From contig JAGXFU010000015.1 in NCBI GenBank assembly GCA_024637115.1, forward strand, positions 90,328-154,327: 64,000 nt of DNA. The letters run 5' to 3'. Shown one piece after another: positions 8,666 to 16,286 of the stretch. Source of the DNA: Actinomycetes bacterium. GTDB lineage: Bacteria; Actinomycetota; Coriobacteriia; Anaerosomatales; JAGXFU01. The notes below the pieces were generated by a model. It had not been told where the DNA came from and made no database searches. It saw only the letters and a program-made list of their open reading frames with translations. The translations under genes were made by a program, and so were the position numbers. The number at the start of each line of letters is the position of its first letter. Position 1 is the stretch's first letter.

Positions 8666-10423
8666 ATGGCTGAACTCATTGGAGGAAAGTACACACCGAG
8701 TCACTCAATCGGTGTAGCTGGACGAACAGAGGCATACGTTGCCGTAGATGCCACAGGGACGAAAGTGGCGGTAGCAACGGCAAAGGCGCGCTCTCAAGCG
8801 GATGCTGATCGCTTTGCGGGGCGCGCTCAGATAGCATCGACGCTCCAACACCCCGACGTCGCAAAGATCGTTGACTGGGGCACGGACGGCGATACCTTCT
8901 ATGCCGCCCAGGAGTGGGTGGAGGGCAAAGATCTTGCGTCCGCCCTACAGGAGCGCGGACGTCCGTTCAGCTCCGCGGTGGTCGCCGAGATGGGCGCGCA
9001 GGTCGCGGCAGCGCTTTCGGCCGCTCACGGACGCAATCTCACGCACGGGGATCTGCGCCCAAGTGAGATCGTGCAGATTGGCGGCCAGGACGTGAAGGTG
9101 GCCGGCCTTGGTCTGCCTGCGAGTGCCGACGCGATCGTGCTGCCGCAGTCCGCACCACCCGAAGCCGCGTACTACATGAGTCCTGAGCAAGCGCGCGGCG
9201 AAGGTGCTTCGCCTGCGTCGGACATCTATGGGCTGGGTGCGGTGCTCTACCACCTCGCCACAGGACGCGTGCCATTCGACGCGGCGACCGCCATGGAGGT
9301 CGCTTCCATGCAGGTATCGAGCCCACTTGAGCCCGCGCGCCGGGTCAATCCCGAAGTCTCCGCGTCGCTGGAGAGCGTGATCGCCAAGGCAATGGCAAAG
9401 AACCCAGCCCAGCGTTATGGCTCTGCCGAGGAACTCCGTGCCGAGCTCGGCCGCATCGCCACTGGCGCAACGATACAGATGGCTGCTGTGGCTGACACGC
9501 AGATTCCGGTGGCGCCCGCACCCGAGAAGGGCAAAGGCGGACTTTGGGCGGGGATTCTTATCATTGTCGCCGCGCTTCTACTCGGGGCGTGGTACTTCCT
9601 TGGCCAGGGCGATATCGAGGTTCCTGATCTTTCCGGAATGACCATCGATGAGGCGCAACTCGCGCTCGAAGACGCGGGACTCATGCTCGGCGATGTGTCC
9701 TATCGCGAGAACTTCTCGTCAGATGTCGACGAGGGCACCGTCTTGTCGCAAGATCCTTCGGCGGGCGACAAGGCGCGGGACGGGGCTGACGTCACTATCG
9801 TTCTCGCCGGCGGCGAGCTCGCCGCTGTTCCCGATGTCGTGGGTGTCGGGGAGAGTGAAGCTGTCGTTGCGATTCGTGATGCCGGCTTTGAACTTGGAAC
9901 TACTGAGCGCCAGTTCAATACGGATGTTGAGGCGGGTCTCGTGATCGAACAAGTGCCAGGTGCCGGCACCGAAGCACCGCTCGGTTCGCCGATTACAATC
10001 ACCGTCTCAAAAGGTAAGGAAATCGTCTCGGTCCCGGCAGTTGTCGGGATGAGTGAGACCGACGCCACGACTGCGATTGAAGATGCGGGGCTAAGCGTTC
10101 GTGTCGATCAGGCCGAAAGCAGTACCGTTGCCGAGGGCAACGTTATCTCACAGTCTCCGGAAGCGGGCGTGTCTGTCGATGCCAGCGCGCAGATTACCAT
10201 CGTTGTGTCGACTGGTGCCGGTGCGCCCGCTCAGGTTCGTGTCCCCGGTGTAGTGGGTCAGACCGAGGATGACGCTATTACTGAGATCGAAGCGGTCGGC
10301 CTGGTCCCGGACATCAACAGAGTGAGCGACCTTGTGAATGCGGGCAAGGTGATCGCTCAGGGTCCGGTGGCGGGCACGATGGTCGATGCCGGATCGACGG
10401 TCAGTATCGATGTCGGGGAGTAG
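8666..10423 (+). CDS. PASTA-domain serine/threonine pseudokinase (Stk1/PknB-like)
   Basis: 585 residues: kinase-like domain (about 8-265), linker, one membrane helix (293-313), and four extracellular PASTA domains (about 317-382, 383-449, 450-516 and 517-585) that in the family bind peptidoglycan fragments. The fold is preserved (YMSPEQARGE at 170-179, SDIYGLGAVLYHLATG). The catalytic residues are not: the VAxK lysine is Ala (VAVA, 34-37), the helix-C glutamate is replaced (RFAGRAQ), HRDLKPxN reads HGDLRPSEI (127-135), and DFG reads GLG (147-149). It is probably catalytically dead and acts as a cell-wall sensor or scaffold. No phosphatase or second kinase lies nearby. Confidence 0.88.
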   Translation: MAELIGGKYTPSHSIGVAGRTEAYVAVDATGTKVAVATAKARSQADADRFAGRAQIASTLQHPDVAKIVDWGTDGDTFYAAQEWVEGKDLASALQERGRPFSSAVVAEMGAQVAAALSAAHGRNLTHGDLRPSEIVQIGGQDVKVAGLGLPASADAIVLPQSAPPEAAYYMSPEQARGEGASPASDIYGLGAVLYHLATGRVPFDAATAMEVASMQVSSPLEPARRVNPEVSASLESVIAKAMAKNPAQRYGSAEELRAELGRIATGATIQMAAVADTQIPVAPAPEKGKGGLWAGILIIVAALLLGAWYFLGQGDIEVPDLSGMTIDEAQLALEDAGLMLGDVSYRENFSSDVDEGTVLSQDPSAGDKARDGADVTIVLAGGELAAVPDVVGVGESEAVVAIRDAGFELGTTERQFNTDVEAGLVIEQVPGAGTEAPLGSPITITVSKGKEIVSVPAVVGMSETDATTAIEDAGLSVRVDQAESSTVAEGNVISQSPEAGVSVDASAQITIVVSTGAGAPAQVRVPGVVGQTEDDAITEIEAVGLVPDINRVSDLVNAGKVIAQGPVAGTMVDAGSTVSIDVGE

Positions 10424-10485
10424 TCCTTGGTGATCTCACACTCAACGGCATTCCTGACTGTCCGGACACTCGAAAGGACCCCCGC

Positions 10486-10881
10486 ATGAAGCTGCTCATC
10501 AGATGGCTTATCACGGCGATAGCGCTCTTTGTGGCAGCGCTCGCGATTCCCGGAATCGAGATCGCCGACAACCGGGCATTCATCGCGGTTGCGGCGACCG
10601 CGGCGATCCTTGGCCTGCTCAATGCATTCCTCCGCCCGATATTGGCCTTTCTCGCCTGCGGTTTCATTATTCTGACGCTTGGTTTTGGTCTCCTGTTCGT
10701 GAATGCGTTGGTCCTGTGGCTGTCGTCGTGGGTATCACAGAATTGGTTCGGCATCGGGTTCGTGGTCGACGGTTTCTGGCCCGCGTTCTGGGGGAGCATC
10801 GTTGTCAGCATCGTGTCATTCTTCTTGTCGCTCTTTGTCTACGACGAGCCCCAGAGCGACACGATCGTGCAATCTAGGTGA
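10486..10881 (+). CDS. PF04020-type membrane protein (YvlD/phage-holin-like family)
   Basis: 131 residues, four membrane helices (3-25, 30-50, 57-82 and 95-122). The motif LGLLNAFLRPILAFLACGFIILTLGFGLLFVNALVLWL is diagnostic of the small PF04020 family, often annotated as phage holin family although most members are chromosomal membrane proteins with envelope-stress links. AAAGGA precedes the ATG. Nothing phage-like surrounds it, so a holin role is unlikely. Confidence 0.8.
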   Translation: MKLLIRWLITAIALFVAALAIPGIEIADNRAFIAVAATAAILGLLNAFLRPILAFLACGFIILTLGFGLLFVNALVLWLSSWVSQNWFGIGFVVDGFWPAFWGSIVVSIVSFFLSLFVYDEPQSDTIVQSR

Positions 10882-10973
10882 TCCAGCCATTCGTTTCATG
10901 CTTCTTCGCGTCGAGACGGTATGATATATGCAGCAGTTGAACCGCTCGTGCGCATGTATCTGGAGGCTTGGAC

Positions 10974-12692
10974 ATGAGGGCTGAGACAGAACGGGTCAGC
11001 TTGACTGAATACGGCTTGAATCGCGGGTGGTTCATGCGTGTCGCTGTGGCGGGCCTGTTGTGTGTGCTCTTGTCTGCCTCAACGGCATTCGCAGCCACTG
11101 CCAAGGATGCGCTCGAAGTCGACGATACGCCAGCACAGGCGCGCGATATCACAGCGTATTTCGCGCCGGATCGCAACTGGTTCGGCTCGTCTCCGCGCTC
11201 CGAGAGCCGTTCGTTTACGAGCGTGCCCGCAGGCACACAACCTGCCGATGAAGACTGGGTTCGTTTCACCGTGACAGACAAAGACATTGACCTCGCGCAG
11301 TCCTATCTGTTCGAAGCGGTGAGTGGGTCGAATCGTGTGGATCCGGTCATCGAGATATACGGCCCCGTGCACTCGGCTGCCGAGCCGGACTATACCGCGC
11401 CTGCAGCCCTCGTTGAGTCTACGGTTACGCCGGAAACCACGCAGACCGACCCTCTGGCCGTCGAGTGGAATGACGATGGAATCTGGTTCGAGCGACGCAG
11501 TTCGAGTGTCGTATTCATTCCGGAGGATAAGCCGGAGGGAGTCGGCACGTACTACGTTCGCGTGCGGCCCTACTATCACTTCGATGGAGGATGGACTTCA
11601 CCCAAGAGCAGTCTCGCGGGTTCCTACACCCTTCGCTACAAGATCGGCGGATTCTCGCGCCTGTACGGCGCAGACCGCCTCGCGACAGCAATCGACGTTT
11701 CTCAGGAGCGCTTTCCCACCACGGGGCCCGACAAGAAGATAGCCCTCATTGCAAACGCATACTCGTTTCCTGACGCGCTTTCCGGAAGCACGCTTGCCGG
11801 CGCCGTCGGTGGACCTGTTCTGCTTACTCGCGGTGACAGACTGCCCTCCTCGGTAAGGAATGAGCTTATTCGGCTTGGGGTCACAAAGGTCTACATCCTT
11901 GGCGGGCCCGTTGCAATCAGTAACCCTGTCGCGAAGGCGGTTGATGCGATTCCGGGCGTTTCGATCGAGCGGGTCGGTGGCAGCAACCGAGTGGCTACTG
12001 CACGTCTGGTCGCGCGGGAAGCGGCTTCTTATGGGCCGACCGCGCCACTTGCGTTCGTGGTGAACTCCAGCAAGTTCCCCGATGCCCTAGCTGCTTCCCC
12101 GATGGCCACCTACAATGTTGCTCCGGTTCTCCTCACCGACGGCTCGACTCTTTCCCAGGACACGAGAAGAGCACTTGCTGACTCACTCCTTGGGATTGAT
12201 GACGTGGTGATCGTGGGGGGGACAGCAGTGGTCTCCAGTGCCGTTGAGTCTGAGATTCGCTCGATTCTCGGCGGTTCCAGGCATGTACGTCGCGTTGCAG
12301 GTAGCAATCGCTATCAGACGGCCAGGAACTTCGCAGTATGGGCCACGGGCCCCACGGTCGATATCGAGACGGTGGGAACCTCATCAAACCCCACGGCCCT
12401 CAAGACGCTGGATTTTCACAGGATTGGAGTGGCCAGCGGTGAGGATTTCCCCGATGCTCTTGCTGGAGGGGTATTCTGTGGATTCGCTCGCGCTCCTATT
12501 TTGCTGACCGCAAGCACGAAGCTTTCTCCGTACCTGCTCAACCCCTCATATGTGGGAACAGCGCCCCGTCCGGACTACTATGGTGCGGCACCGTACATCA
12601 TCTCCCGGTCGTACGTGATCGGTGGGTCTTCGGCTGTGAGCACCATCAACTACCGGGTGCTCGACATCTTCACCGGGCCCTCACCCCTGTAA
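10974..12692 (+). CDS. Secreted surface protein with three CWB2 repeats (first of three)
   Basis: 572 residues from the ATG at 10974 (GGAGG eight bases upstream). A signal peptide spans about residues 18-42. A unique beta-rich domain of unknown role covers 45-225. Three cell-wall-binding type 2 repeats start near 229, 332 and 440, each opening with R-x-x-G-x-D/N-R-x-x-TA (RLYGADRLATA, RVGGSNRVATA, RVAGSNRYQTA) and containing FPDAL plus VY/VILGG motifs. In Firmicutes these repeats tether proteins to anionic wall polymers. The third repeat has an insertion. It heads an operon; the next gene begins 13 bp later. Confidence 0.85.
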   Translation: MRAETERVSLTEYGLNRGWFMRVAVAGLLCVLLSASTAFAATAKDALEVDDTPAQARDITAYFAPDRNWFGSSPRSESRSFTSVPAGTQPADEDWVRFTVTDKDIDLAQSYLFEAVSGSNRVDPVIEIYGPVHSAAEPDYTAPAALVESTVTPETTQTDPLAVEWNDDGIWFERRSSSVVFIPEDKPEGVGTYYVRVRPYYHFDGGWTSPKSSLAGSYTLRYKIGGFSRLYGADRLATAIDVSQERFPTTGPDKKIALIANAYSFPDALSGSTLAGAVGGPVLLTRGDRLPSSVRNELIRLGVTKVYILGGPVAISNPVAKAVDAIPGVSIERVGGSNRVATARLVAREAASYGPTAPLAFVVNSSKFPDALAASPMATYNVAPVLLTDGSTLSQDTRRALADSLLGIDDVVIVGGTAVVSSAVESEIRSILGGSRHVRRVAGSNRYQTARNFAVWATGPTVDIETVGTSSNPTALKTLDFHRIGVASGEDFPDALAGGVFCGFARAPILLTASTKLSPYLLNPSYVGTAPRPDYYGAAPYIISRSYVIGGSSAVSTINYRVLDIFTGPSPL

Positions 12693-12705
12693 TCAAGGAG
12701 GAACT

Positions 12706-14106
12706 ATGCGTCACGAATCAATCATGCTCCGGTTCACTCGGGTGGCCCTGGCGGCAACCTTGCTCGTTGGCCTGAGCGCGGTGCCGGTTGGTGCGGTGCC
12801 GCAGCCGGATGATGACCCGCTAACTGCCCCGCTTCTCACTCCTGTCACGCCCACACCGCAGACCGGATCAGTCGGAGGTAGTGACGAAACTGACTTCTAT
12901 CGCATCGACGCGGTTGGCGGGGAGTACCTCAGGCTCGATCTTTCTTCAACGAGTGCGAACTCCGAGATTGACTTGAAGCTGTATCTTGGTACTTCGAAGG
13001 ATCCCGCAAACCTCATTCTCGCGTCACAGAATGTGAACACCTCAAAGGAGCACATCGAATACCTGATTCCGCCGGGCGGCGGCTCGTTCACGATAGAGGT
13101 GAAGCCGGCGTTCCCGGTGACCCTAGTCAACTGGAACTATAGTCTGGCGTGGAGTCTCAAGACAGAGCTCACCCCGCGTCTGTCCGGCGCAAATCGCTAT
13201 CTGACTTCATATGCAATCAGCCGCAGCACCTTCGGGACCGCCCCGGCATGTGTCGTAGCGAGCGGATCGAGTTTCCCCGATGCGCTGTCCGCAGCAGGTC
13301 TCGCCGGCGAGATCGGTGGACCGGTGCTGCTTACTGACAAGAGCAGGGTCGCACCCGAACTGATTGCCGAAGTCCGCCGACTCGGAATCGAGACGGTCTA
13401 TGTAGTTGGCGGTAAGGAAGTGGTGGGCGATACCATTCGCAACGAACTCGCAAAGTACGTAACGAATGTTGTCCCGTTGAGCGGCAGCAATCGTTATGAC
13501 ACGTCGTATCGCGTCACGCAGAAGATCGCACAGCTGCGCGGCGTATCCACGTTGCCCGAGGCGTTCGTTGTCCGCGGTGACGCGTTCGCTGATGCGCTTG
13601 CGGTCTCGCCGTTTGCCTATCACGAAGCGATTCCTGTGCTGCTCACTCAGAGCACTTCGCTCAACAGCTACGCCAAGGCCGCGATCAAGGGCTACGATAT
13701 CGACAACATCTACATCGCAGGCGGCGGCACGGCTGTCAGTTCGGACGTTGCCGGCGCCATCAACAAACTCACCCCGGTCGACAAGGTTGAGCGCTGGTTC
13801 GGCAGCAATCGATACGCAACAGCCGTCGACGTGGCCCAGGAGGGTATCTCTGAATTTGGCTGGACCAACGGGTGGGAGATCATTGGCATTGCTACCGGTG
13901 TCTCGTTTCCCGACGCGCTTTCAGGTGGAGCCACATGCGGCATGTATGGAGGCCCGTTGTTGCTGACTGATTCCAAGACGCTCTCAAACGCGTGCGGTAC
14001 GGCAGTGACCGCGCATCGCAACAACATCGACGTGATGGTGCTGTTTGGCGGCCCGGTTGCTGTGAGTGACGCTGTGCGCAACAAATTGCGTTCGCTGATC
14101 CCATAA
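12706..14106 (+). CDS. Secreted surface protein with three CWB2 repeats (second of three)
   Basis: 466 residues. Signal peptide to about residue 30 (LAATLLVGLSAVPVGA). Residues 50-150 resemble a PPC-type beta sandwich (SDETDFYRIDAVGGEYLRLDL, later PPGGGSFTIEV), a fold often found in secreted proteins. CWB2 repeats begin near 158 (RLSGANRYLTS), 263 (PLSGSNRYDTS) and 363 (RWFGSNRYATA), each with F(P/A)DALS/A and a VVGG or IAGG strand. AAGGAGG precedes the ATG. The protein should sit on the cell wall non-covalently, with the N-terminal domain exposed. Confidence 0.87.
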   Translation: MRHESIMLRFTRVALAATLLVGLSAVPVGAVPQPDDDPLTAPLLTPVTPTPQTGSVGGSDETDFYRIDAVGGEYLRLDLSSTSANSEIDLKLYLGTSKDPANLILASQNVNTSKEHIEYLIPPGGGSFTIEVKPAFPVTLVNWNYSLAWSLKTELTPRLSGANRYLTSYAISRSTFGTAPACVVASGSSFPDALSAAGLAGEIGGPVLLTDKSRVAPELIAEVRRLGIETVYVVGGKEVVGDTIRNELAKYVTNVVPLSGSNRYDTSYRVTQKIAQLRGVSTLPEAFVVRGDAFADALAVSPFAYHEAIPVLLTQSTSLNSYAKAAIKGYDIDNIYIAGGGTAVSSDVAGAINKLTPVDKVERWFGSNRYATAVDVAQEGISEFGWTNGWEIIGIATGVSFPDALSGGATCGMYGGPLLLTDSKTLSNACGTAVTAHRNNIDVMVLFGGPVAVSDAVRNKLRSLIP

Positions 14107-14120
14107 GAAGGGCCCACGAC

Positions 14121-15878
14121 ATGACCCGCCCGATCCGTCCGTCGTTTCATCAGCTGAGCTCGGTGCTGCTTGCCGCGGCTCTCGCCACAGCTCTGTTTCC
14201 GGCAACCGTGTTCGCAGCTGGCGGCGACGACGATATACCCGGGATCGTGAGGGTGTCGCCGGTAAGCGATACGCTCACTAAGTCCAGCGATCCGATCGAT
14301 GTGATCCAGGTCAATATCGGTGCTGGCGAGATATTCACTGCTGAAACAGCGTTTGCTTCGAGAGCGTGGGTTGCCGCCGAGCTCTATGCGCCCGGATCCA
14401 CCAGCATCAGCTCGGATGTCTCAGTCGCCTTCTCGGTGCCCTATACCTCGACTCGAGACCGCCTGACCTACTACTCGGCGAGCGGCGGGACATACTACCT
14501 GGTGCTCTACGTTCCTTCGGATCAGTACTGGATATCAAACACGCTTGCCTACACGGCGACCTACACCGCCACCGCGTTGACCGGCGATGCGGATGTTGCA
14601 TCTGCCAAGGCCGGGCTCCCGGGAAGCGGCCTGTCGGATTCACTGAACTGGCAAAGCGATCCCAACGACGTCTGGTCAGTCGATCTGGTCGAGGGCCAGG
14701 AACTCTACGTGACCATGGCGCCCCAGTCGGGGAGAGACTTCGATCTCACGCTGTGGGGACCCGGAACGACCACGGTGTGGGGTGGTGATGCGCTGACCGA
14801 TTATGACTGGGGCAGCGGCACCGATTCGATCCGCTTCTTCTGCCCGCCCGCCGGCGACGGGACGTACTACGCCGAGGCGTTCAGCACCATCGATAGCGGC
14901 ACGTACGCGCTAAGCGCGAGCGTGTCGTCACCGAACGTTCCTCGCGTCTCGGGAGTGGATCGCTGGCTGACATCGGTCGCAATCAGCAAGAGCACGTTTG
15001 AGAGTGCCTCGAATGTCGTGCTCGCCACGGGCTCGGATTTCCCAGACGCACTTGCGGCGAGTTCACTGGCCGGTGCGCTTGACTGTCCCGTGCTGCTTGT
15101 TCCGAGTTCCTCGGCTCGTTGGGAACAGTCTCTTCTGCCCGCTGCCTATGAGATGGAGCGACTTGGTGTCGATACCATCTACGTGGTCGGAGGTGAGAAG
15201 GCGATTCCGACATCGGTCAGCAGCTTCTTCGAGGACTTCCTTGGCAGCGTGACTGTGAAGCGGGTGGCGTCTTCGAATCGCTATAAGACGGCGGTTGCCG
15301 TGGCCAATACGCTCTTCTCGATCAAGGCGTCAGATACGGCATTCCTCGTGCGCGGTGATGACTTCGCTGATGCCCTCGCGGTGGCGCCGTATGCATTCTC
15401 CCAGGGCATTCCGGTTCTACTGACGCGTTCCAAGACACTCGACGCCTCGGCAGCGAACTTCATCGAGTCACGCAACATCACGACCGTTGTAGTGGCCGGT
15501 GGTCCCGCCGCAGTTTCTTCTGCTGTTAGCGTGGCGGCTGACAGGCTCAATGGCGGGGCAACGACCGTCGTGCGTCGCTCGGGTGCGACGCGCTATGACA
15601 CTGCGCTCGCGGTCGCGAACTACTGCGTTGGCAGCCGAGGCTGGGGATCGTGGGACTTCGTTGGGGTCGCAACCGGCCTTGCGTTTCCCGATGCGCTGAG
15701 CGGCGCGGCGGCCACGGGCGAACGAGGAGGCGCACTGCTCCTGACTGAGCCGGGCAAGTTGTCTGCGCCGGCCTATATGGGGATTGCAGCTAACGACCCC
15801 GACCTGGCAATGCTCTTTGGGGGTCCCGTAGCCCTCTCTGAGACGGTGAAGACAAGAGTCCAGAACCTCATGCCATAA
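14121..15878 (+). CDS. Secreted surface protein with three CWB2 repeats (third of three)
   Basis: 585 residues. Signal peptide to about 33. Two consecutive PPC-like beta domains (about 40-155 and 165-270, the latter with NDVWSVDLVEGQELYVTM) precede CWB2 repeats near 275 (RVSGVDRWLTS), 383 and 485 (RRSGATRYDTA). The repeat organisation is the same as in the two upstream genes, whereas the N-terminal part is longer, so the trio looks like tandem duplication with replacement of the exposed domain. It starts 14 bp after the second gene and ends just before the tRNA-Phe promoter. Confidence 0.87.
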   Translation: MTRPIRPSFHQLSSVLLAAALATALFPATVFAAGGDDDIPGIVRVSPVSDTLTKSSDPIDVIQVNIGAGEIFTAETAFASRAWVAAELYAPGSTSISSDVSVAFSVPYTSTRDRLTYYSASGGTYYLVLYVPSDQYWISNTLAYTATYTATALTGDADVASAKAGLPGSGLSDSLNWQSDPNDVWSVDLVEGQELYVTMAPQSGRDFDLTLWGPGTTTVWGGDALTDYDWGSGTDSIRFFCPPAGDGTYYAEAFSTIDSGTYALSASVSSPNVPRVSGVDRWLTSVAISKSTFESASNVVLATGSDFPDALAASSLAGALDCPVLLVPSSSARWEQSLLPAAYEMERLGVDTIYVVGGEKAIPTSVSSFFEDFLGSVTVKRVASSNRYKTAVAVANTLFSIKASDTAFLVRGDDFADALAVAPYAFSQGIPVLLTRSKTLDASAANFIESRNITTVVVAGGPAAVSSAVSVAADRLNGGATTVVRRSGATRYDTALAVANYCVGSRGWGSWDFVGVATGLAFPDALSGAAATGERGGALLLTEPGKLSAPAYMGIAANDPDLAMLFGGPVALSETVKTRVQNLMP

Positions 15879-15917
15879 TCGCGTCTGCCGAGGAGCCCGG
15901 AGCTTGCCCGAGCCACC

Positions 15918-15946
15918 TTGACCCGTTCGGGCCCGCTCGGTACTAT
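15918..15946 (+). promoter_or_regulatory. Promoter of tRNA-Phe
   Basis: TTGACC (15918-15923), exactly 17 bases, then TACTAT (15941-15946) make a strong housekeeping promoter. Transcription would start about ten bases before the tRNA. Confidence 0.8.
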
Positions 15947-15963
15947 TGTCCGGCACTAGCGAT

Positions 15964-16039
15964 GGCCAGGTAGCTCAGTTGGTAGAGCAGCGGATTGAAA
16001 ATCCGCGTGTCGGCGGTTCAAGTCCGTCTCTGGCCACCA
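15964..16039 (+). tRNA. tRNA-Phe (GAA)
   Basis: Complete cloverleaf of 76 bases with encoded CCA: acceptor GGCCAGG/TCTGGCC, D arm GCTCAGTTGGTAGAGC, anticodon stem CGGAT/ATCCG with loop TGAAA (anticodon GAA) and T arm. It is the only intact copy; three partial copies of its 3' part lie at 19209, 22967 and 23365, which marks it as a likely integration site. Confidence 0.95.
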
Positions 16040-16049
16040 CCGCAATGAC

Positions 16050-16080
16050 GAAGGCCTCGCCGATTTGGTGGGGCCTTCTT
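16050..16080 (+). terminator. Terminator of tRNA-Phe
   Basis: GAAGGCCTCGCC (16050-16061) pairs over 12 positions (two wobbles) with GGTGGGGCCTTC (16067-16078), loop GATTT, then TT. A duplicate with perfect pairing lies at 22995-23025. Confidence 0.8.
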
Positions 16081-16250
16081 GCGTGTTGAGCTGCGGATTC
16101 TCCTCGGCTATTGCGCTTCGCTCCGTGAACCAACCACGAAATGCGTGGTTGTCAGGCTCTACCAATTGAGCCCCGAAATCGGTCTCTTCGGGCTTAGACG
16201 TACTCTCTGTCGCAGCCCATTGCGGGTATATGCCTTCTAGGATGACTGTA

Positions 16251-16265
16251 GATTCAAGTTGAGTC
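16251..16265. promoter_or_regulatory. Near-palindrome upstream of the first PAS kinase
   Basis: GATTCAA-G-TTGAGTC is a 7-1-7 inverted repeat with one mismatch, 21 bases before the ATG at 16287. The same element, perfect, sits 21 bases before the paralogous gene at 20860. It could be an operator overlapping the 5' leader. Confidence 0.4.
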
Positions 16266-16286
16266 TGGCATCAAGACAAGGAATCC

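Noticed and set aside
10486..10881. Phage holin annotation for the PF04020 protein
   Set aside because: The family name is historical. No lysin or other phage gene is near and the gene sits between core-like envelope genes.
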